From: Phoronis pallida
Taxonomy: Eukaryota; Phoronida; Phoronidae
DNA: 10,752 nt
Assembly (NCBI GenBank): GCA_028565715.1
Contig: JAOXYC010227237.1
Location: 1 to 10,752, forward strand
Direction of reading: 5' to 3'
Positions within the stretch are counted from its first letter, which is position 1. Every line of letters begins with the position of its first letter. The notes beneath the pieces are model-generated. The model was not told where the DNA came from, searched no databases, and worked only from the letters and a program-made list of their open reading frames with translations. Below, piece by piece: positions 1 through 9,000 of the stretch. A program made the position numbers and the translations under genes.

Positions 1-61
1 AACTACCTGGCCGTGGTGATGACAGTTTGGCAGTAGGTTTGGTAAGTGGCGGTGTACCCTC
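1..61 (-). CDS. DYNC1LI: DYNC1LI exon I (partial): start of Pro/Ser/Thr-rich tail
   Basis: After a TATGTTTCTAG acceptor at 72-62, a phase-0 reading frame gives [20 protein letters not shown] up to the window edge. Its Pro/Ser/Thr/Lys composition is what follows the G domain in LICs (vertebrate LIC1 has an SPR-containing linker here). The adaptor-binding helix of the family should lie further downstream, outside the window. Short length and low complexity make this exon less certain than the others. Confidence 0.75.
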
Positions 62-3000
62 CTAGAAACATAAGATAAATTTATTAAAATGTAAAATCAT
101 ACGCTATTATGCGTAAATAGTCAGACAGAATTAACTCCGACTGGGTAGCTCAGTTGGTTAGAGCTAGCGACCGGCAATCGGGAGACCTGGGTTTGATTCC
201 CAGTCCAGTTTGGATTTTTTCTGTCTTTTCAAATTCATACCATATAAGGTATCATTGTAGTATGTAGGGCTAAGTTTGTTCATATTTCAATTAAGATACT
301 GGGAAATCCAGGGTAGAAAATGAAGAGATTTCATCAATTAGCCAGTTGAGCACAATACCACCAACTGATCATGCACAGTAATGGAAGAAGGATGAATCAT
401 ACTGGAGCCCTTCTGTTGAAGTCATTGTTACAAAGATCTAAGCTGATGTAATAAATCCTTTTATCACATAACTACCCTTCGTTTCGATGTAATAACACTA
501 TTTAGTAACTTCAAAGCGCTACTACACTGTCTCAATTGAATTCTCAAAACTCCACATTTTTCGCAAATTGGCGATGTTATAGGATAAAACGTTTCTCAAA
601 TTCATGGGAAGTAATACAACCTTTTATTGGATTTGATTTTAAAAATCATAGAACTCGCCAAAGGCTCGCTCGTTCTATGATTTTTCAAATCTCATCCAAT
701 AAAAGATAAATAGAGCCTTAAATAACTAGTAGTTAAATTTTAATCTGTTAAAAGTCATTTTGCCATTTTTAAATTTTTCAAATATTTGCTGCATGTCTAA
801 GGTTTATACAATAAGTAAAGCGATTTTCACTGCAATTTGTTTTTATGACTTTTATAATTGTCATTATGCGTCTTTAAAGATACTGTCTCCTCGTTGGTGA
901 GGATCTGGGGTCACAATTCAAATCAACTAGAAATTGTGTGTACGAGTCCTTTGATGAATATAATTAATCTGCATCTTAGTAAAAAAATTCACAATAAATC
1001 GGTAAAGGGTAAATTTGAGCTTTTTATCCTAAAAGTGTAAATTTCCAAAACCTTCTCGTACGAGAAGCTTTTTTGGATGCAAAGATCTCAAATTTACCCC
1101 TTAACCGATTTTTTTTGTATTTTTATACTATGATGCAGGTTAATTATATTCATCAAACAACTCAATCACAAAATTTCTAGTTGATTTACAGGAGACAGTA
1201 TCTTTAACAAGTCCTCATTAAACACTAGATAACTTACAGTTCTAGCTGAAGGTGCTTTGCTTAACTGTACTTGTTGTTTTAGAAGGAAGGCTTGCTCATC
1301 GTCAGCACTGATTTCAGCATCTCTGTGAACTGTCCGTCTTGTGATCGGTTTGACTATAATATCTTCAAAACTATCATCAGGTTTCATGCTGTTCATATTG
1401 TCGTAGAGTATGCTTATTTTTTTATCACTGTCCCACCCTGACGGACTGAAAGAAAAGAGGGAATGAGATAACACATTACAACAGAGAATAAACAAATTAA
1501 TAAACACTTTTTTCAAATTAATATTTAATATTTAAAAGATGGGTTTCTAAGAATATATATACCGTATAGCCCCGCCATTGAGCGCAAGCGCCTTATTGTG
1601 GATAGGCGCCTAATCGCGGAACTTATAGGCACATGCGCCTTTATGCGGGGCATTTGAGTAGAACGAGAGCTGATATTGTGGTGCTCCTTATAAAGGCACA
1701 CCTTGGATGTTGTTTAGTAGGAATTGGCTGTCAGTGAATTCAATCAACATGATTTTTTATTTCATAAAATAGTGTAGAAAAAGACGGTCAATAAACTCAT
1801 TTCGATAACTCAACGTTCCGGGTTTCCATCCTTCAAAAAAGAACATACTATGGATACAATACGCTACTCAAAAGAGTATTTTTTTAATGCTATGGCCATT
1901 ATATTTCACCTATAAGTTGGGTTCAGAATTGATTACTGTAAGTCTATTTTTGTAAATATCAAAGGTGCACCTATAACCGGAGTGCCCAGCTCGCATGGGC
2001 CTAATCGCGGATTTTAGGCCCATGCGCTTATTATGCGGGGCATTTGAGTAAAAAAATCGTGAGAAAAATTATTTGGCATATAGGCACATGCGCTCAATGG
2101 TGGGGCTATATGGTAATATATTAATAAGATGGCTAGCATTGAATTACCGTATAACCCCGCAAATGAAAGCATGCGCCTATACCTGAATACGCGCCTATAC
2201 GCAGAACCTATAGGCCCATGCGCCTATTTTGCAAGAAATTTGTTTAAAGCAAGCGTTGAAATTACTATGCCAAATGTGCGCTTATATTAGGAGCGCCCGG
2301 TTAACATGGGCCTAATTGCGGAACCTTTAGGTCTATGCGCCTATTTTGCACGAATTAGAATTTACAAATTTTGAGAGCAAAATACATTATTTCGCATATA
2401 GGCGCATGCGCTAAATTGCGGGGTTATACGGTATAATATAATATGCTGGTATTTGTTCTATTAGAAGATAATTGATCATAGGTCACAAAAGAACTACTAT
2501 GTATTTTACTTACTAACTAGAAATAAGAACCGTCCACACAAGTTAAAGCTTCAGAACCTGACATGGCTACAATTTGTTAGTGATGTCATAAAACCAACGA
2601 AACATTGCTAAATTAAGTTGAACCCATGTCAGTGCCTGAAATTTTAACAAATTAATTTTCAACGGCCATCAATCAAAAATTAAACTGTTAACGGTACGTT
2701 TGATATGAATGACCTGGTTTACTCACACAAACAGGGAGTCCTTCTCCACAACAAAACCTTGGTGTGTGAACGGGAATCCATATATTCTATGTACAAGATA
2801 TTTGTATAATAAATCACAGTTCTTTTCTTCTTTCACCGATGTGTAAAATAATGATGCACCATCTGGACATAGAGTTAAGGAAAGAATTGAAACAAGAATC
2901 TACAAATGAATACAAGATTCAGGAGATGGACTGGTGGTCGAGTGGTTAAGATCCGGGACTCACACCCCAGCGATCCGGGTTCGAGTCCCGCCAGCGCCAG

Positions 3001-6000
3001 GTGGACTTGGGCATTTTTGTAAAAGTCATTTGTCATCTCCGGCCCATATATTATTTATATTATAAATTGTATTTGTAAAATGCAGAGATTGGCTGCAAGT
3101 TAATTATAATTTGTATATGTATGTAATATGTTAAATAAAGTTAAGATTGTAAACCGCTTTGAATTAAAAGCGGTATAAAAATACTGGTCATTATTATTAT
3201 CATTATTATTATTATTATTATTAAGATGGATAACAGGCAATTTTAATTAAAACTAAAGAGTTGTTTTCTTATCATGGCACAAACGGAGGGGCATCAAGGT
3301 AGATTTAGGAAAGGCCCCATGGCCAAGGTTTTCCTTTATTATACTTGTCTTCTAAGTTAACCAATGGCATCAATGGCTTCCACAACATTTGCACAATGTG
3401 AGTAGTGTGAGTTTAGTGAACTAGTCAAGTTAGCAAAACCTTGGGCCAGTACTTACAGCAGAAACATCAGCAAATAACCGACAACTAGGCAAATACTGAC
3501 CAAATGTGTAAGTCCCAAATCTGAGGGAACTCTGGGCCCAGAATTTGCAAACTTAACTCTGCTAAGTTCTTCAAAGTAAACTAGATGCTTGACATACGAT
3601 GTGATTGGTTCATCTTGGAGAACCATGTGATTTCCATTTTGAAGATCACTGCCTCGGAAAGGGCATATCTCTGATAAAGTGATTAAAACGAGACGACAAT
3701 GAAAAATTTAATAGATTATTTCAAAAGTCAAGGATACGTTTCAGACAAAATTTCCTAATGTGTTGTTGAATGAAGTCGAAATGTTCCTCCCGATAATCTT
3801 GTTCCTTTTCTAATGATGAGATTGCATCACTCTGGAAATAAAGAAAAGAAAATGTTGTTGATTAAAAAACAAAAAAAGAAGAGTAAAAAACACAATTAGA
3901 TTAAAACACAACAGGTGTATTTGCCATGGAGTACAAATAGTATTTAGATAGGCCAAGAGGTTCAATTGGATAAATAACTTACTTGTAAATGAATGGTCAA
4001 AAATCTCACCTTTGCACAAGAAGAGTGAAAGGATGAATAAACAATCCAAATGCAACTTTTGTGTTCAATGTATTGAAAATTGGGTGGATCTAGATTGAAC
4101 CCAGACTGAAAAACGTAAGCGGCCATGTTTAAGTGAGCCCGACAGCAGAGTGAGGTCACCAACATACAATTAGTGATACCCACTTCTTGCGTAGGGAGAA
4201 TAGACGGTCGTTTGAGGGGGCTGTGGGAGAGAGTAGGAGTGGATTATACTGAATCTAATCAAGATATGAAAAACATCTTATCAACTACTGTGACTTTTTA
4301 TGTATTAAATATTTTATCCATCACACATTCGTATTTTATTTAATAAATGCAAATTCAAGAGGGAAATATTTTAATAATAGTCCCAAGCAATTTCCCCTTA
4401 ATTCCATAACTCACCTTAGTGACAACTATGACTACAGGAATCCCCAGGTTATTGGTGAGTGTGTTCTCCTCCAGGGGTATGATGACCTTCTCCTCCCCGT
4501 CCCCGTGGCTGGACGGGTGTAACGGGTTGTCTCGACGCTTGGGTGTTGCTAGGTGACTGTCTGTACTGGGTTCTGTGTACTCTTGAAAATGCCGGACCAC
4601 TGAAATAAGAACAGTCTCAGTCACATTCATCAAAATCAAGAATAGAATCCTTATAACTGTTGAAATATGAAAGGTTAAACATTGCTTGTTTATCACAGCC
4701 TTTTATGTCATAAAACGATTAAAAAGTAAAAAGTCTGACGAAAACTGGTATAACAGCTTAAAATCCATACGTTTCGGGCTAGCCATTACCCTACATTACA
4801 AGAACACTTTAATTCTCATTAATATATTGTCAGTATTGTAATTTTACGTTGTTCACCCCTATTGGGTTATTCGATTTTTGCATGCATCGCTCAGGTTGTA
4901 TTTCATGTCATTTCCAGTGAGCAAGGGCTACGCCCGAAACGTATGGATTTTAAGCTGTTTTAATATACCAGTTTTCGTCAGACTTTTTACTTTTTAATCG
5001 TTTTATTTTTAATACTGGTAACCGGCTTTTAACACGATACACGGATTTATCCTATTCATGCTTATTTTCTTTTATGTCAGTTAGCTTTGGAGGTCATTTT
5101 CACTCAAGAAGAGCAACGACTTGTAACATCTGATTCATTCAATCTAATAATCAAGTGTTTACACCTAGTGTATTTTAGTCTTATTTTGGTATGAAAGGCA
5201 AATCTAGTCTTAGTTATTGATATTATTTTGTTTTCTCACATGATAAGTTCAATCTAAAATGTATTATCAAAAATAACACACTCTGACAGATCACTGTATT
5301 CATACGCCCTCAAATAATCCTCTTTTTTCTTCAACAACGCTTCGTCACTGTTTCGTGTGAGAAAAAGAACAATAAACTCGTCGTCATTGAATACTAAATT
5401 TCTCAAAACTCGTCAAAATCCTTGCCAAAGGCTCGGATTTTGACTCATTTTGAGAAATTTATTATTCAATGACACTAGTTCATTATCCTCTGTTTAATGT
5501 TAATAACACCTCCAAATGATGATAAGGTTTCTGACTCTTTGTAACTAATGACCATTTAAAAGATGCTGATTAAAAAATTAACTTCACAGCCTACTTACAA
5601 CTCTCTTCATATTCACGCATGTCTTCGCCAGCTATCCGTAGACTGTCTATATGATCTCTGAGTATTGTTGTCCATTTATTCAGTGCGTCCATGATCGCCC
5701 AGGGATGAGTCATAGAGACCACTAGCATGACCAGTGTGTGTGCAAAGCTCTCCTCAGTCAGGGCAAACTTCATGAGACCCGTGTGGGTAGGGTCACCGTC
5801 CAGGATGTAGACTCCTAGTCGAGTTTGATCTGGATAAATAGAGATTAATTAAATTAAAACAGTTGCCTAATGTGCTTAATATGGTCAAAAGAAACTTGGT
5901 TGCACTCTTTAGATACTAGAGTTTGGTAGTAAAAACAAACAACAGCAAAGTCAATGTGAAAGTTCTACATTAAGGTCTATTTTTTGTTTGAAAAATAAAA

Positions 6001-9000
6001 CGTGAAAAAAAGATGTCAAACACTAATCTATATATATTTTAATTTAAAATTCTAAATCAAATTTCCAAGACTGAACAGATATGAACATTTTCAACATTTA
6101 TTTCCAGCCACAAACTGATAAATTACTATCGCTAACTAGGTAAATATGTGTGATAGCAGAAGTGTTGTTTCTTCATTTCAAGAGCACAGTGATTAAACAA
6201 ACAGATAAGAAAAACTCAAAAATGATGTGCTCACAAATCAAATCATGCAATCAAGCAAAATCTTGCATGGAATGAGCTCCCAGATTATGAGTTGGATATG
6301 CTGGATGTATATAGCCATGCAAGATATGTAGATATGGGACTAGACAACTGTACGGTACAAAATCTTGATTACCAGGGCCCTCACTCGACTTTGGGGATTG
6401 GGGCCTGTGCCTTCAGAGGGGAAATTTTCACATATTTTTGTAAGCAAGGGGAATTTGCGCGGCCTTTGTTGTTACAAGATGTTTTTAAAGTAGATTTTTT
6501 TAAAGATTTAATCAAAAAGATTTAAGGATTTTTTAGATATCCAATTTTGGTATGCTCAAACATTATTTTTTGGTGTTTTAACAAAAGTATTGTTTTTAAA
6601 AAAACAATACTTGTTTAGGTATATTTAACCTGAATTTTGAAGGGGAAGTTTTTTCACTTTTGGGGGGAATTTTGGGTCACTTCTTGGGGGATTTTCATGT
6701 GATTTTGGAATAAATTTGAGGGGGGAAGCAGCCTTGTAATGGCCCCAAAATTAGGTCATCGAGGGCCCTGATTACATCTTTAAGCCATGCAAAAGAAATC
6801 TTTGTTTTAATTAGTAATTATTGGTTTGTCAGTTCCATAACTACATCTTCATTGTGTGAACTCAAAGTTCTATACTTAAATATCATGTCTGTGTACAGTT
6901 TAGAAACCCCCATTCCCGATAATTTAGACCTGTAAAACTTCCCATTGCTTCATTACTGCTGATCAGTCTGGGTGCTTGCAACTTCGCATGTGAATTGGTG
7001 TGCATACAGCAGTAAATTAATCTCAAACATCACAAAACTGGTGAGAATTAATAAAAGATAATTCAAGTGACTTCTAAATTCTGTTTGTGTTATTGCCCTG
7101 CTATGTGTGATATAAATTGCTGTTAAAGAATGTATCTGTTTGTCTGGTCAGTTATCGCACTCAAGATTAAAGTCCCATTTTCGCTTTCTAAGGTCTAAAA
7201 ACACATTTTGGGTTTTTTGGTCGGTCAGGATTGCATTCTTGATGTTATGACCTTTGAGTAGAGCCAAACTAATAAAGAATCCGTCGTGTCTTAGTGATTT
7301 AATGCCAAAGCGCCGATTCCTAGTTTGTGCCTGTCATTCAGGCGGCTCGATTGTTATTCGCGCTGCAGCATGAATAACAATCTGCAGTGGTTGGCATTAA
7401 ATCACAAATATACGAGGGATTTTCGAGACGTTTGTCTCAACTTAAAGTTCGTAACTTCATGAAGCCATGTCTGACTCAATAGAACTCCCAAATTGTATGT
7501 CTAAACCTTAAAACAGCCTGAAGCGGGTTATGTTACTTTAAAGATGAAATTTAATCGAGGTGCACTAACTCAGCCAGACAAACTTTACTCATACATTCTT
7601 TAACAGATTTATCATATGTAGCCACAAACGTTTTGATAATGGAAGCACAATTTTTCTTTTTTGTTCACTACTTGCGTATAAATCAAAGTTCACGTGGATT
7701 AACACACGTGAACGTGAAATTAACAAGCTAGAAATGAACGCTTTTCATTGGCTTTCACGAACCGAACGCCAGGAGTCTCATCAAACTTTTGCATTTCTAT
7801 GACAACCACGCGAGCAGAAATATATCGCACAACAAATTTTTCATGAACATTTTATTGAAATTCGTTGACAGTTTTGTTGTTTTCCGCTTACTAATTCACT
7901 GTTCATGGGAATTTTACTTCTTTAATTCCAATAACATAAACATAAGTAGCGGAGCATTTATTTTTTGTATACATACTCAAAGTGTCTTTCAATTTGCCCA
8001 AGATTAGATGAGTGCGATATTTTCCATATATTACGTGTTGCTGATACGGAAAAGAAGTAGTTCCATAAAGATTCGTTCCGTGAGTTGTCATGGAGGCATA
8101 TAAACATGTACATACGATAAAGTAATTTGTTAGTCAAGAGTTGTATGCATCTGTCAGTACTGTAAAAGCCAGGGGGTACTTCAGCCAAACAAGTCAAGGG
8201 GTGGAACGCAAAATTCAATTGTGAAAGCCTGCAAAGCTGTTGTGATGTTCATAGATTACTGTTCATGAACCTACATATAGCAAGTTCAGGTGGTGGTGAT
8301 GTTGTTAGGTCATCTGAAACATGGCAGTACTGAACAGGATTCTGATATTTGCCAAGGAAATTGACATGAGAATGAAATGTACCATTGCAAGAATGTTGTT
8401 TATAATTTGAATCAATTGGGAATATTAAGGTTGTTGAGAAACTATTCTTGAAAATAATAACATTGTGGAGTATGCATTCTGAAAACAAGATGGAAACAAC
8501 CAACTAATTTCAGTCAAGATTTGTTGCCAAAAACTAATGCAAGGGTCTAAAACTACAAGCATTTACAACACTTAAACTGAAAGTACAAGTCTGATAACTT
8601 GCAGAACACACAATTTGGCTTGACAATTGATTCAGAACAGAGTCTTGGTATGGTTTACACATTAAGTACACCCACATGCATTGTGGGAATGGTTTTCCAA
8701 GAGCAAAATGTAGTCACTATTTTTAGATTGCAGGGCCCTCGCTCGACTTTGGGGACTGGGGCCTGTGCCTTCAGAGGGGGGAATTTTCGCATCTTTTTGT
8801 AAGAAGGGGGAATTTTTGCTGCCTTTTTTGTTACAAGGAGATGTTTTTAAAGAAGATGTTTTTAAAGATTTAATCAAAAAGATTTAAGGATTTTTTAAGA
8901 ATTGCTGTTAATTACTTTGGAAATCTAATTTTGGGATGCTCAGACATTAATTTTTGGTGTTTAAACAGGACTTGTTTAGGTATATTTAACCGGACTTTTA

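Noticed and set aside
1166-1516. A 116-codon minus-strand open frame read as a whole protein
   Set aside because: Only 1238-1445 shows LIC similarity. The ends run into the acceptor pyrimidine tract and past a GTAAGT donor into the TTAA palindrome, so the frame is exon H plus intron read-through.
1562-2431. CRISPR-like array because of repeated hairpin words
   Set aside because: There are only four divergent repeats with irregular spacing inside two terminal-inverted-repeat elements in an animal intron.
2931-3000. A genuine tRNA gene (CAC anticodon) at the SINE head
   Set aside because: Anticodon and acceptor stems do not pair properly, and the unit sits in a SINE with a tail and target duplication.
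3810-4183. Overlapping minus-strand frames of 81 and 73 codons
   Set aside because: They read the pyrimidine-rich acceptor tract as Leu/Phe/Ile and have no similarity. The real exon F starts at 3831.
4785-4925. Coding remnant of a Penelope-like reverse transcriptase between the inverted arms
   Set aside because: The spacer is short and AT-rich, with no frame or motif recognisable as RT or GIY-YIG.
6292-6525. Open frame of 77 codons on the plus strand
   Set aside because: It crosses the border of the CAGGG element. The similar frame near 8599-8802 exists only because both contain the same repeat.
8662-8877. Minus-strand open frame inside MITE copy 2
   Set aside because: It is explained by the repeat sequence and has no counterpart frame intact in copy 1.
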